This document shows positions 1-10,206 of a DNA stretch of 64,000 nt, piece by piece; positions within the stretch are counted from its first letter, which is position 1; the number at the start of each line of letters is the position of its first letter. The position numbers were made by a program, and so were the translations under genes. The notes under the pieces are model-generated. The model ran no database searches. It saw only the letters and a list, made by a program, of their open reading frames with translations, and was not told the origin of the DNA. The stretch is from Seiridium cupressi. Taxonomy: Eukaryota > Ascomycota > Sordariomycetes > Amphisphaeriales > Sporocadaceae. The stretch spans positions 868,001 through 932,000 of the forward strand of contig JARVKI010000003.1 in NCBI GenBank assembly GCA_036674765.1, written 5' to 3'.

Positions 1-1628
1 TCCACAGCTCTAAAACTGCCGTGGACAAAAACGTCAGCAAAGCTCTTCCTGATCTTCAATACCCTCTTCCAGAACTCGAGGACGCTACCGGGGTCGCCCG
101 TCTGCTTTTTGACATTAACATCCCGATATCCGTCATGGACTCTCATCCAGGTCTCTTCTCCATCGCTAAATCCCGCATTCTTTGCGCCGCCGTCCCATTG
201 GAAGGGGATCCTCGAATGGTCCCTCGCCAAGATCCTCAGCCCATGCATCGTCTTCTCCACCAGCTCTTGATCCCCACTCGCCAGCGCATCCCGGTAGAAA
301 TTGCGACTCTCCACATCCTTGTACTCGTCGATACCCCAACTCGCGGGCATGTTGACCATGCCGATTTCCTGGCCCTGGTACAGGAACAGCGTCCCCGTCA
401 GCGTCGCCTGCCAAAGCGCCAGAGTCCTGGCGCTCGCCCTCCAGAGCTCGGGCGAGCTCGTGTCGCCGAATCGCGAGACGGCGCGGCCGTTGTCGTGGTT
501 CTCGCAGAACACTGTGGTCCACCCGTCGGTGCCCTCGATGAACGTCTGGAACCGGGCCACGTGCTCCTTCAGCGTCGGCAGCGTGTACGGCTGGTATATG
601 TATTTTGGCCCGAAGCCGCCGCCGGTCCCGAGCCGGATCATGCTGAACTCGAAAACCATGTCGAGCTCCTGCTTCGCAGCGCTGACGTACGGCAGCACAT
701 CGGCGGGTCCGGCCATGTTTGATAGCTCGCCGACGCTCACGGCACCGTATGGTGCTAGTGCCTTCTGGTTCATTTCGTGTATGAACTCGTGTATCCGTGG
801 ACCATTGCACCACATTTGCGGTGCGGGCTGAGACTCCCACCTCGGGTCCGTGACGGGCACGTCCTCATACTCGGTGCGCTTCGAGTATTTGTTCACGGTA
901 TCGATGCGAAAACCATCAACGCCTCGATCCAACCAGAACCGCATTGTCTCCTCGTAGATTGCGTTTCGACATTCCTGATTCTCCCAATTCAGGTCCGGTT
1001 GATCGGGTGCATATAGATGTAAATAGTATTCCTGCGTGGGCTCATCCCACGTCCACGTCGGACAGGCGAAGTAACCGCGCCAGTTGGTTGGCGGCATGCG
1101 CTCTCCATTGATATTGTAGCGTGCCGGCTTCCAGATGTACCAGTCCCGCCTTGGATTGGTCTTGCTGGACCTGGACTCTTTGAACCATGCGTGCTCCATG
1201 CTGGTGTGGTTGACTACCAGATCGAGGATGAGCTTCATGCCGCGACAATGGCACTCTGTTGTGAGCTGGTCCACGTCCTGCGCTGTGCCGTATGGTGCGT
1301 AAATGGCCTGATAATCCCGCACATCGTACCCCATATCTGCCTGTGGACTGTCGAAGACTGGTGAGAGCCAAACGCAGTCGACGCCAAGGTCTGAGAGGTA
1401 GTCGAGCTTGGATATTAGGCCCGGAATGTCTCCCCAGCCATCACCGTTGCTATCCTTGAAGGAGGCCGGATAGACCTGGTAGAACACGCCAGCTTTCCAC
1501 CACGGCTGTTTTCCAAGAAGCTGGTTCCCATCGTGTGTGAGCGTTTGTTCTAAGCCAGTGAGTAGCTTGCTCGTGACGTTGTTTGGATAAAGAGTGGCAT
1601 CGTTTACTCTGCTGGCGTTCTCGGCCAT
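1..1628 (-). CDS. alpha-glucosidase (maltase), GH13 family, 3' end cut by window edge
   Basis: Hydrolyses alpha-1,4-linked glucose from maltose and related sugars. The frame is open from an ATG at 1628 down to base 1, about 542 residues, with no intron and no stop, so the C-terminus is missing. The four GH13 conserved regions are present: DLVVNH (region I), GFRID with nucleophile Asp at residue 243, VGEL with acid/base Glu at residue 301, and ENHDN with the transition-state Asp at residue 379. No signal peptide is visible; the N-terminus is hydrophilic, which suits an intracellular maltase fed by a permease. It is divergent from the permease at 2929 and near a Zn2Cys6 activator, so it is read as the maltase of a MAL cluster. 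The exact substrate (maltose, isomaltose or sucrose) cannot be told from the sequence. Confidence 0.93.
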   Translation of the reverse strand, partial: MAENASRVNDATLYPNNVTSKLLTGLEQTLTHDGNQLLGKQPWWKAGVFYQVYPASFKDSNGDGWGDIPGLISKLDYLSDLGVDCVWLSPVFDSPQADMGYDVRDYQAIYAPYGTAQDVDQLTTECHCRGMKLILDLVVNHTSMEHAWFKESRSSKTNPRRDWYIWKPARYNINGERMPPTNWRGYFACPTWTWDEPTQEYYLHLYAPDQPDLNWENQECRNAIYEETMRFWLDRGVDGFRIDTVNKYSKRTEYEDVPVTDPRWESQPAPQMWCNGPRIHEFIHEMNQKALAPYGAVSVGELSNMAGPADVLPYVSAAKQELDMVFEFSMIRLGTGGGFGPKYIYQPYTLPTLKEHVARFQTFIEGTDGWTTVFCENHDNGRAVSRFGDTSSPELWRASARTLALWQATLTGTLFLYQGQEIGMVNMPASWGIDEYKDVESRNFYRDALASGDQELVEKTMHGLRILARDHSRIPFQWDGGAKNAGFSDGEETWMRVHDGYRDVNVKKQTGDPGSVLEFWKRVLKIRKSFADVFVHGSFRAV

Positions 1629-1663
1629 GATTGGAATATTATGGCAATGCATATTGCGTTTAC

Positions 1664-1688
1664 TTTTTTTTTTTTTTTTTTTTTTTTT
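1664..1688. repeat. 25-base poly(T) tract in maltase 5' leader
   Basis: An uninterrupted run of 25 T on the + strand, i.e. 25 A on the maltase coding strand, ending 35 bases before its ATG. Poly(dA:dT) runs exclude nucleosomes; in mRNA it would be an A-rich leader. Length in the assembly may be unreliable. Confidence 0.9.
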
Positions 1689-2450
1689 CGTATCTCTGGT
1701 TTTCATGGAGGAGAACAAGGGCTCACCTGTTGGGGGGGATATAAATTTGTGCCCTTATCTATTCGTGTGTATGTCACTCTCGCCCCCTTCCTGACTCGTG
1801 CACCGATACTCAGTACCATCATACTCTGTCACGCATAGACTAGCTCATCATGGTCACTAATTCGTCGTCCCATCTCCTCATCATTCATTAGTGACCAAGG
1901 AACACGTACCCCGACGACCGGACAGGTGCATCCCGACCCATAGCTGCTTTCGTCGTTTGCTCCATTGTCGACCCGCATACCCGCTTTGCTTTGCCTGTGC
2001 GTCACGCACGCAAGCTCGTATCTAATCCATCTCAAAGATCGGACGAATATAGTCAAAACCGGCGGGGCCAAGCCTTCTTCTACACTAAGATATGCAGAAG
2101 TAAAGTTTGTGACAGCAGCGGGAGTCGGAGGCGGAGCTCTCAACTGGGGTGGTGGCCTGCATTGGGAATGGTGTGCGCGCTACAACCGGGAAGCGAAGGG
2201 AGCATCGCGTGGGCTTGTCATACTTTGTACGGATTAAGCTTACGCAAAGAAGGTTGCTGATGCAGGGATAGTGGCGAGCATGTTATATCCGTCGAGGATC
2301 AACGGGACGCTAATAGCTTGGTGTTCAAGGCCTGCCAAGGCGCCATGATCTGCAGCTCGGGTATTATGAGGATTGGAAGTACGTAGTCATGTCGCGTAAC
2401 GTGTGCCGCAGAATGCAATGCGAGGAACCGTTTACGTGGGGTAACCTGGG

Positions 2451-2534
2451 CTCCGACACTCTGGGACAACTCCGACGGCTTCTGCAGACTCCGACACAAG
2501 TCATAGACTCCGATCAGTGTCCGCCGGTATAAAA
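2451..2534 (+). promoter_or_regulatory. four CTCCGA boxes at 19-bp spacing, CGG-N8-CGG element and TATA box
   Basis: CTCCGA occurs at 2451, 2470, 2489 and 2508, exactly 19 bases apart each time. The last box forms, with the CCG at 2521-2523, an inverse-strand CGG-N8-CGG, which fits the published AmyR site CGG-N8-(C/A)GG. TATAAAA follows at 2528-2534. The boxes contain the CGG half-site typical of Zn2Cys6 proteins (read on the - strand). The TATA box points to the permease, whose ATG is about 395 bases further, implying a long leader or a leader intron. Binding by the nearby activator is inference. Confidence 0.6.
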
Positions 2535-2928
2535 TAGCAGACCCTCATTGCACCAATGACGGCGGTATACCCCCGACACCCATGTTATACTCGGCCCACT
2601 TTGCCATATTTGTAAAGGGGCGCAGAATATGGTCAGTGCCGTTACTTCACTCCAGGTTTTGCTCTCCACATCCGACCGTTCCCTCATAAGCCAACCTCAA
2701 AAAGGACCGAGGAAAGTTTCGGGCCGTCGCGTGTGGTACGACGACAACGCAGGCCTAAATACTGGGAGAGCATCTCAGGGGCGACGGAAATTAAACCATT
2801 ACAGGAGCAAGCCGAAGCAAGTATTTAATAGTAGCATATCACTATTTTGTTCTTCCTCATCGCCGAAAGACAATCCTTCGGGTTTTTGAGGCTGAGACTT
2901 GTGCGAGTCGAACCACACCAAACCAGAA

Positions 2929-4822
2929 ATGGCGGAACCAACCAACCAGCGGGATGCTGAATTGGGCAACGCGAGCTTTATCGACAGCCAAGCGCCCTCG
3001 AGAGTAGACCACGAGGCAGAGAAAACACGGTCCCAGGGTCTCAATACAACGGAGGGCAAGGCAACCCTCGTGACAGAGGCCAAGCACGCCGCGGACGAAG
3101 AACATCGCATGACATTATGGACGGCGATAAGGTTGTACCCGAAGGCGATAGGATGGTCGGTTCTGCTGTCCAGCACTCTCATTATGGAAGGATACGACCT
3201 TGCCTTGCTTGGTTCACTCTACGCATCACCGGTATTCAACCAGAAATTCGGAACACAGGACCCGAAGACCGGAAAATGGGCCGTCTCTGCAGCGTGGCAA
3301 TCTGGTCTCTCGAACGGCGCGCGTGCAGGTGAGATCTTCGGCTTGGTTATAGCTGGTTACACGGCAGATCGTTTTGGATACAAGTACACCACCATTGGTA
3401 GCCTGCTTCTCATGATCGCATTCGTGTTCGTGCTGTTCTTTGCGCCGGATATCAAAACACTTGTTGTGGGTGAGGTGCTGTGTGGTGAGTGACCTTACAT
3501 ACGCGATAATACAGGCAGACCCTCCTATTCTGCCAAAGATCGTGGCCCTGCGCAGGATACGCGGACATACGGGCAAAGCAGACTGACAGAATGAGACAGG
3601 AATACCCTGGGGCGCCTTCCAATCAGTTACTCCAGCCTACGCTGCTGAGGTAGCACCAATGGTACTGCGCCCTTACCTCACGACCTTCATCAACATGTGC
3701 TGGGTAATTGGGCAGTTCTTTGCGGCAGCGGTTAACAAGGGCTCAGTCACCCGCACCGACGATTGGGCCTATAGAATCCCTTTCGGTGTGCAGTGGGTCT
3801 GGCCAATACCCATCCTCGCTGGAGTCATATTTGCGCCTGAAAGCCCATGGTGGTACATCCGGCACAATGATAGCGAGGCGGCAAGGAAGAGCCTGTTGAG
3901 GCTGACCAGTTCCAAGAACACGAGCTCCAGTGTTGACGAGACAATTGCAATGATTGAGCATACGAACCAAATGGAGAAGGAAATCAAAGCCGGCACCACA
4001 TTCCGCGATTGCTTTCGGGGCATTGATCTGAGAAGGACCGAAATTGTTGTTGGCATTTGGCTGGTGCAGACTCTCGGAGGACAAAACATTATGGGATACT
4101 TCGCCTACTTCCTCACGCAAGCTGGAATGGATGCAAGTAATTCTTTTTCGCTGTCCATGGCCCAGTACGCCCTCGGCATGGTTGGGACAGCGGGGTCCTG
4201 GTTCTTGATGGCCAGAGTGGGACGAAGAACAATTCACTTCTCTGGTCTATGTGGCCAGTTTCTCCTGCTCGTTATCGTAGGATCGCTAGGCTTTGCGGGA
4301 ACCAATGGATCGGTCTGGGCTATTGGCGCATTGCTGATCATATTCACATTCGTCTACGACTTCACTGTTGGGCCTGTCACCTATTCCTTGGTATCAGAGC
4401 TGTCCAGTACCAGGCTCAAGGCAAAGTCGATCGTGCTTGCTCGCGCTGCATATAACGCAAGCAATATCTTTGTCAACGTCATGACCAATTACCAGTTGAG
4501 CTCCACGGCATGGAATTGGGGAGCTAAAGCTGCATTCTTCTGGGCGGGAACATGTCTATTGTCCGCCACTTGGGTGTATTTCCGCTTGCCGGAGCCGAAA
4601 GGTAGGTGATGTATCCTCGTATTATATCTCGTTGGGGTAAGCTAACGCAGGATCCTTGCAGGCCGAACATACGCTGAGCTGGATATGCTCTTTGAAAATC
4701 GAGTGCCAGCTCGCCAGTTCGCCAAGACCAAGATCGACCCCTACGCAACCACGATCCATGAGGGGGGCCGGGCATCGACGGATAAGGAGCATGCTCAACA
4801 AGCGGCAGTGGCTTCTGTCTGA
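2929..4822 (+). CDS. MFS alpha-glucoside (maltose) permease
   Basis: Sugar:H+ symporter of the MFS sugar-porter family, plasma membrane. Exons 2929-3484, 3600-4601 and 4662-4822 with GT-AG introns of 115 and 60 bp join in frame to 572 residues, the usual length. Visible marks are a long hydrophilic N-terminus, the D-R-F-G loop after helix 2, PESPWW at the end of the first half, and PEPKGR followed by a cytosolic tail after helix 12. The hydrophobic segments fit twelve helices. The best-fitting relatives I know are fungal maltose/alpha-glucoside permeases (MAL61/MalP group). Its setting beside a GH13 maltase and a Zn2Cys6 regulator supports maltose uptake. The ATG at 2929 starts the conserved hydrophilic N-terminus; no other in-frame ATG lies just upstream. 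Confidence 0.9.
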
Positions 4823-4976
4823 ATACGGACGGGGTCGATGTCGTATGTCATGCTTGTATGTAGACCAGACCTGATGAGCATATGGCACACAACAAAGGCA
4901 GATAGCGTCCTGGTGCCCTCCAGATGCAAGCAGATCCGAAGATAGTAATGATACTCCGTGGCGATTTGGTCCAGCC

Positions 4977-6584
4977 TCAATTATCCACAATCCCTGGAAG
5001 TACAGCCATTAGATGCTTCAGCATCAGCTTCTCATACACAGTTTTGCCACCTGGAAGTTCCGTGATCAATCCTCTCAGATATCTCACATCCTCTTCCGCC
5101 GGACCTCTCTCAAACCCCAACGGGACTCTAGCCAGCACATTCACAACCACGCAGGCAATGTCGAAAAGCTTCTCGGTCAACCCGACCCCGTGGACACTCA
5201 TAGCCTCGAGCTCCAGGTCCCGTGTGCTCAGTGCTAAGTCCTTTGCAACTTCCAGTGGGTAATGATATGTGTGACTCGATTTGGCAATGGCTGTCTCCGA
5301 CAAATGCCCGAGGCGAAGTCGAACCTGCCAGATGATGATACGAAGCCAGAGTTGGGTGACCCGCAAGTTAGCTTTCTGCGTCTGGTGTAGCACTGACGGT
5401 GGAGCATGGTTCATAGCAGCATTGATGGCGGCTTCGATCCCGTCGAGGGAACCCGGCGAGGGCGGGCAGGAGATGGACTCCGAATTCAATACTGCGATGA
5501 AAGAGGTGTCCAGGGGTCGGAAGAGAGCTGCCAACGACCAGAAGCCAGCCAACGAATGCACGTCGCCAGGGCTCGTGGTGGGCGAGGCCACACTGGGCGT
5601 GGCAGATGTGATCTGGAGCGTAATTGGGCGCCGATAACGTATTGCGTGGCCCCGTTCGGAAGCGATAAGAACCCAGAATAGACGTTCGGCTAACGTTCTG
5701 GTAGGATCGGGCAATGTCTCCGGCTTGAAGAGGAGATATAACGTTGTAGTCTCGCGTAAGAAGAAGAAGGCTTGGCTGTGATGTAACAATGCCGCGTGAC
5801 AGGCATAGATGAAGAAAGCGAGAAGGACGTTTTCGAAGCTCGGATTTGACCTTCGGGGAATATGGCGATGTGCAGCGAGGGCTTCCTCCAGCAGCACCCA
5901 TCCGTAAGCGGCATTCGTCTCCGCAGTCACCGGGTCACTAAAGCGCCGGCCACCGGGCTCCTCGACCTGCAACAGCACCATGGCACACATTCCAATCAGG
6001 ACGCAGTATGCCTCGGCTCCAGCCTCTGTGGATTCCGTCATGCGTCTCTGCAGGCTGGAGACATAGTCTACCGAGAGGATGGGGATTGTAGGGCTCAGGC
6101 ATGAGAAGAAACGCTCGGCACAGTGCTCAACGACATGGCTAGGAACCAGGTCCGCCTGCCTCTGGAATGACTCCCGGGCAAAATTGGTATGCGTGGGGCC
6201 GCCAACGCCCAGAGTCGAGAGTGTTGGCGATGTGATGAGGGCCGAGGTCGCGCCTAGCTCGTAGACGGCCGTGCCGGTCCCAAATCGTGATTGCGGCGTG
6301 GAAGAGGTGGGAGTTCCTCCTCCCGCAAGACACTGCTCGGCCAGGCCCGTCTTGATGCAGCGCTGACAAGGTCGCGACTCGCTGCAACCCTTTTGCAGGC
6401 GCCGGCATCGCGCGCAAGCACGCGACACCTGGGCTCGCTTCACTCTCCGCGGTGCGACCGACGACCCCGACGAGTCGTCTGCCGACCGCCTTGCCGTTGG
6501 CCCGCCCGCGCTGGCGGCGACGGGCGGTGTGGTGGATGTCGCTGATAGGCCGGCGGCCTGGGGTGTGGCCATGCCCATGCTCAT
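4977..6584 (-). CDS. Zn2Cys6 transcription activator, probable regulator of the maltose genes
   Basis: Nuclear DNA-binding regulator of 535 residues, no intron. The binuclear zinc cluster lies near residues 56-84 with spacing C-X2-C-X6-C-X5-C-X2-C-X8-C. A fungal-specific transcription factor middle domain follows; its RGHAIRYRRP stretch resembles the ER.YA...RP motif of sugar-responsive regulators. The start has three close ATGs (6584, 6578, 6572); the first is used. The stop lies 154 bases from the permease stop, so the two genes are convergent. By analogy to the A. oryzae MAL cluster (malR, malP, malT) it may control the two neighbours, but the zinc finger is not close enough to AmyR or MalR, as I recall them, to assign orthology. 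Confidence 0.85.
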   Translation of the reverse strand: MSMGMATPQAAGLSATSTTPPVAASAGGPTARRSADDSSGSSVAPRRVKRAQVSRACARCRRLQKGCSESRPCQRCIKTGLAEQCLAGGGTPTSSTPQSRFGTGTAVYELGATSALITSPTLSTLGVGGPTHTNFARESFQRQADLVPSHVVEHCAERFFSCLSPTIPILSVDYVSSLQRRMTESTEAGAEAYCVLIGMCAMVLLQVEEPGGRRFSDPVTAETNAAYGWVLLEEALAAHRHIPRRSNPSFENVLLAFFIYACHAALLHHSQAFFFLRETTTLYLLFKPETLPDPTRTLAERLFWVLIASERGHAIRYRRPITLQITSATPSVASPTTSPGDVHSLAGFWSLAALFRPLDTSFIAVLNSESISCPPSPGSLDGIEAAINAAMNHAPPSVLHQTQKANLRVTQLWLRIIIWQVRLRLGHLSETAIAKSSHTYHYPLEVAKDLALSTRDLELEAMSVHGVGLTEKLFDIACVVVNVLARVPLGFERGPAEEDVRYLRGLITELPGGKTVYEKLMLKHLMAVLPGIVDN

Positions 6585-7035
6585 TATGAGCTAATATATT
6601 CGGTTATCATGGTCAAGAATTGAAGTACGGGAGTTCAAGTCACTTGATCAGACGGCGGCAATAAGTATTAATGGAGGTGCCAGATTGGCCATTGCGTCCG
6701 TGGTGCATAGGTGATGCGGGGTTGGCTATTCCAAGGCACCATTCAGGCGTCTCAGCTGTCAGCCATTACAGCGACCCCTGCGCCGAAACCATGATGGGGC
6801 TACTGGGAACAGAGCAGATCTTTCGGGGGGCCTTTCTTTTGGTTGGTCTATATGGCGTGTCTCATACACAATGATACAGGTAATTGTACATATTAACGTC
6901 CGCGGGCCACGCCTCTTAGGGGTTGACGGGTTGCATTCCCCTGTGTCAACCCATGAACATGGGTTCCATCTGAAGCCAAGGGGTACGCCTTTTCAGTTGT
7001 CCGCGTGGAGGCAATTGGGAGGGGGGGGGGGGAAC
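6585..7035. other. intergenic: activator promoter and MIA40 3' flank
   Basis: No coding region seen. Contains a run of 12 G at 7021-7032, only 3 bases after the MIA40 stop (12 C in the MIA40 mRNA sense). Confidence 0.6.
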
Positions 7036-8043
7036 CTAGGATGCCTCCGATGTGGGTGTTTTGGTTTCCGGCTTCTGCGCGGGAGAGAGGGCGGCAGGCT
7101 TCTCGTCCGAAGCTGTGGCATTTACATATGACTTGCCATTGGCCACAGTGGTCGCAGGAGCATTGGCATCGGCTTCCGGCGACGATGTCCTTTCGGCGGC
7201 AGCTCCAGCTTCCGGGGCGCCCTCAGCAGCGGGCGTCTCCTCATCGTCGTCCGCCAACTCGTCTCCGTATACTTCGGGGTGTAGACGGAAGCAATCTTGC
7301 ATGTGCCTGGACTCATGTTAGTCGCAAAACTTAAACCCTTCAAAACCAGGGCCGTGACGTACTGGAATTTATCGATGCAGTCCATGCCTTTGGGTTCTTC
7401 CTTTGAGTAGACGAAGCAGCTGAATGCAGCCTTGAACTCCTCGCCACAGGGGCCATCGGCCATGCCTCCAAGACATGGGCAGTCCCAGTTGATCTCGCCA
7501 GTCTCGGGGTTGAAGGCCCCTTGCTGTCCTGCCTCGGCCTCCAGAGCTTCCGGTCCGCTGATGGCGTCGGAAGCAGATGCATTGGTGTCAGATTCACTGG
7601 CTGGGACTTCTGTATTGGCCTCTGCTGCTGGAGCCACTGGTGCTGTGACCTCTTTTTTTGTTGCCGATGCAGCCTTTGCTAACCTTTCCTCGGCCTCCTT
7701 GCGCTTCTGTGCAACTACTGCTTCTACCGTGGGAAGGTCATCGTCGGAGAATTGGGGCGGCGGCTGTACGTGGATTGCTGTCATATGAGAGGTTAGCTAG
7801 ACCATCAAGTCGGATCATTTGATGTTGGCGCGTACACTGTGGCTCTTCCGCGAACACCGGACTTGTGCTGTACCAGTAGATGGCACCGAATGCAAGACCC
7901 CATCGCACTGCCGAGCTCTTCCAACTCCTCTTGCCATCCACAGGCGAGGACGAAGCGAATCGCCGAGGCGCTGTGGACCTCAGGGCGTTCTGTCTAATAG
8001 CATTGGCTGCGCGCGGTGTCGACCGGAGCGCTGATCGATACAT
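7036..8043 (-). CDS. MIA40: mitochondrial intermembrane space import and assembly protein 40
   Basis: Oxidoreductase of the disulfide relay that traps small cysteine proteins in the mitochondrial intermembrane space, partner of Erv1. Exons 8043-7836, 7777-7363 and 7306-7036, introns of 58 and 56 bp, give 297 residues. The N-terminus is an arginine- and serine-rich presequence (about 1-40) followed by a membrane anchor near 45-62. The redox CPC motif is at residues 169-171, and the twin CX9C pairs are C180/C190 and C203/C213. The second pair is complete only when intron 2 is removed at the chosen sites, which confirms the model. An acidic, alanine-rich tail follows, as in other filamentous fungi. 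Divergent from the thiamine pyrophosphokinase gene. Confidence 0.96.
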
Positions 8044-8981
8044 GTTTGTCGGGTGGTTCTAACTGAGCGCGTGAGTGAGTGACGAAATGAGATGCTAGAG
8101 AGCGTAGATGGTGCCACCGATTCTGCGTTGGCGAGGAATTGGAAATAGCTTCAGCGGAGCTTTGTAAGCTGTCGATCGGGTGCTCGGCGGCCAGGATCTA
8201 ATTTTTTTCCCCCAGCTTAGTTAGGTGGTAGCTGGTGACGCGCCTCGCCTTCTGTAGGAGCACGGGCCATCGAATATGTAGATTTGACGATCTACTTGAT
8301 CGAGGTCCCAAAAAGAAGCACAGCAGATGCCGTTGTTTGGACGAAGTGCCTCTATAGTTACCATTCCGATCCATGTCCCTCCTCCGAGTTATAGCTTAAC
8401 ATCTGTGCCGGAATCTATTGCATCAGACATTATTGCATTCTTATACCAGCAGCAAGGTAGACTTTGCACTGCGACGAATATAGTTCACTGACCTTGGTTC
8501 ACGGGCGCACGCTCGTTGAAGTGAATATTATTATCGTGTGGGACGTAGTCGTGCATCTTTGCATCCCATACAGTCCGCCTTGATTCGTTCCGGCATCGAA
8601 GGACAGCCTGTGCTAGTTGAAGTAGTCCACGGCTGCCACTTTGCATTGTCGGCGCGCCGCGCCCGGCGTTACACCAACTTCAGCGCCGGCCATCGTCATT
8701 GGAGAGCCCCACTGACCGGCGAGCTAATTTGGCCCTCATAATTGCAGAGCGTCCTAACCGCGAAAGTTTTCTCAAACCGCTCGCAAGTGCAAACTCTTTT
8801 TAGCGTCTCCGATCTTTGGAGATTTTCCCGGTGAACTATATAGAGCTATCAACAAGTACAGTCCGCTAGTGTGTACGGGCTTCTGAGAGGCCAATACCTT
8901 GACGACTTACTACCATCTTATCGTTGCACGCCCTACCTTGGGTATCTCCTACCATATTGCGTGAATGCCTCTGAGTCTGGG
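8044..8981. promoter_or_regulatory. divergent promoter between MIA40 and thiamine pyrophosphokinase
   Basis: About 940 bp without a credible reading frame. I looked for a TPP riboswitch next to the thiamine gene and found no match to its conserved core. Confidence 0.5.
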
Positions 8982-9934
8982 ATGTCTCGAAATTCAAGCC
9001 CAATATTTATGGAATGGCGCCCCGCCCTTTTACTCCAAGAACAGCGGGAGGAAAAGGATTTTGCTCTCGTCGTTCTAAATCAACCTCTGAATGACATTGA
9101 GACTTTGAGAAGACTATGGGGAAATGGTAAATGTCTCGCGGCTCCGAGCTTGACTTGATCGCTGATCCCACTAGCGTCCCTTCGCGTTGCTGCAGATGGA
9201 GGAGCGAATCGACTGTACCATCTCTGTCAGCGAGGAGAACATGAGCTTGGAGGAGGCAAGTTGGTCAGCTTCGTCAGTGAACTTTCTACAGGTCCTGCTC
9301 CTTCCAGGTTCGCGTGTTGACCTTGATGCAGCACGATCTGGATATCATAATAGGGGATCTAGACTCTCTAACTCAAGCCACGCGTGATTACTACGACAAA
9401 GTCAACCCTTCCATAGACATTATCGTGGATGAGGACCAGTACAGCACAGATTTCACAAAAGCCGTGCGGCATATACGGGCCGCCGCAAACAAAGGCGCCA
9501 CGGACATTGTGGCCATGGGCGGCCTTGGGGGGCGTGTTGATCAGGGCCTCAGTCAGATCCACCATATTTACATGTTCCAGACCTCGTCGACCTACTCTGA
9601 AGGTAGGTTATTCCTCGTCAGCGGTGAGAGCCTCACCTTCCTCCTCAAAACCGGGACACATAGAATACATGTGCGCGAGCCAAAGAACGGCGGGAAACAT
9701 ACGGGTTACAACCAAGAAGTTTTCGACAAGTATGCAGGTATCATACCTGTCAAGGAACCGAGCGTCATCACGCTCAAAGGGTTCGAATGGGACGTGGAGG
9801 ATTGGCCGACGGAATTCGGGGGCCAGATCAGCACGAGTAATCACGTGTTGCCCGAGAGTGAAGTAGTAGAGGTCACGACGAGTGCGGATGTACTGTTCAC
9901 GATTGCTTTGAAGGGGCGGGCCGAGAAGGGCTAG
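8982..9934 (+). CDS. THI80: thiamine pyrophosphokinase
   Basis: Transfers pyrophosphate from ATP to thiamine, giving the cofactor TPP. Exon 1 is 8982-9126, exon 2 starts at 9175 and exon 3 is 9332-9934; intron 1 is 48 bp. The donor of intron 2 is uncertain: GT at 9264 and GT at 9273 both keep the frame (278 or 281 residues). Family motifs seen are EWRPA near the start, AADGGANRLY (substrate side), GDLDSL, the acidic DEDQYSTDF, and GGLGGRVDQ. The C-terminal beta-sandwich domain fills the last 100 residues. ATG 8982 is the first in frame before the conserved N-terminus; a second ATG at 9009 directly precedes EWRP and is possible. Confidence 0.92.
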
Positions 9935-10206
9935 TTCGGGGAGCTGGAAATGGCATCTTGAATAAAGCAGAAGCACCAAGCAATTTCGGTGCATATAGAC
10001 TTTGGCTGCTCAGCTGTGGGCGTTTGGCTGGGCTCAGAAGAAGCATCACGATGCATCTAGCAAGTAGATCTGGACCCCAGTTCTGGAATGAGGACTTTGT
10101 ATAGTTGATTCGACAATGGTTGGAACGCCGGACTCCTCGCTATGCATCATCACCGTAAATGCACCTTCTCCCTTACCAATTGCAAAGCAGAACGAACGAT
10201 CTTGGA

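Larger units (their letters stand above)
1629..2928. promoter_or_regulatory. divergent promoter between maltase and permease
   Basis: A 1.3-kb gap between two divergently transcribed genes of one pathway. I see no convincing coding region in it. It contains the poly(T) tract, the CTCCGA array with a TATA box at 2451-2534, and matches to the CreA glucose-repression consensus SYGGRG, for example at 2144-2149 and 2436-2441. CreA-type sites are short and their function here is inferred. Confidence 0.6.

Noticed and set aside
1829..2260. Overlapping frames of 89-104 codons inside the MAL promoter
   Set aside because: Both strands open over the same bases, with no motif; better explained as promoter DNA.
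2899..2928. Longer N-terminus for the permease
   Set aside because: The frame is open upstream but has no ATG before 2929.
8044..8981. TPP riboswitch upstream of thiamine pyrophosphokinase
   Set aside because: A CTGAGA word occurs at about 8883 but the other conserved parts of the aptamer are not present in order; fungal TPP switches are known for other thiamine genes.
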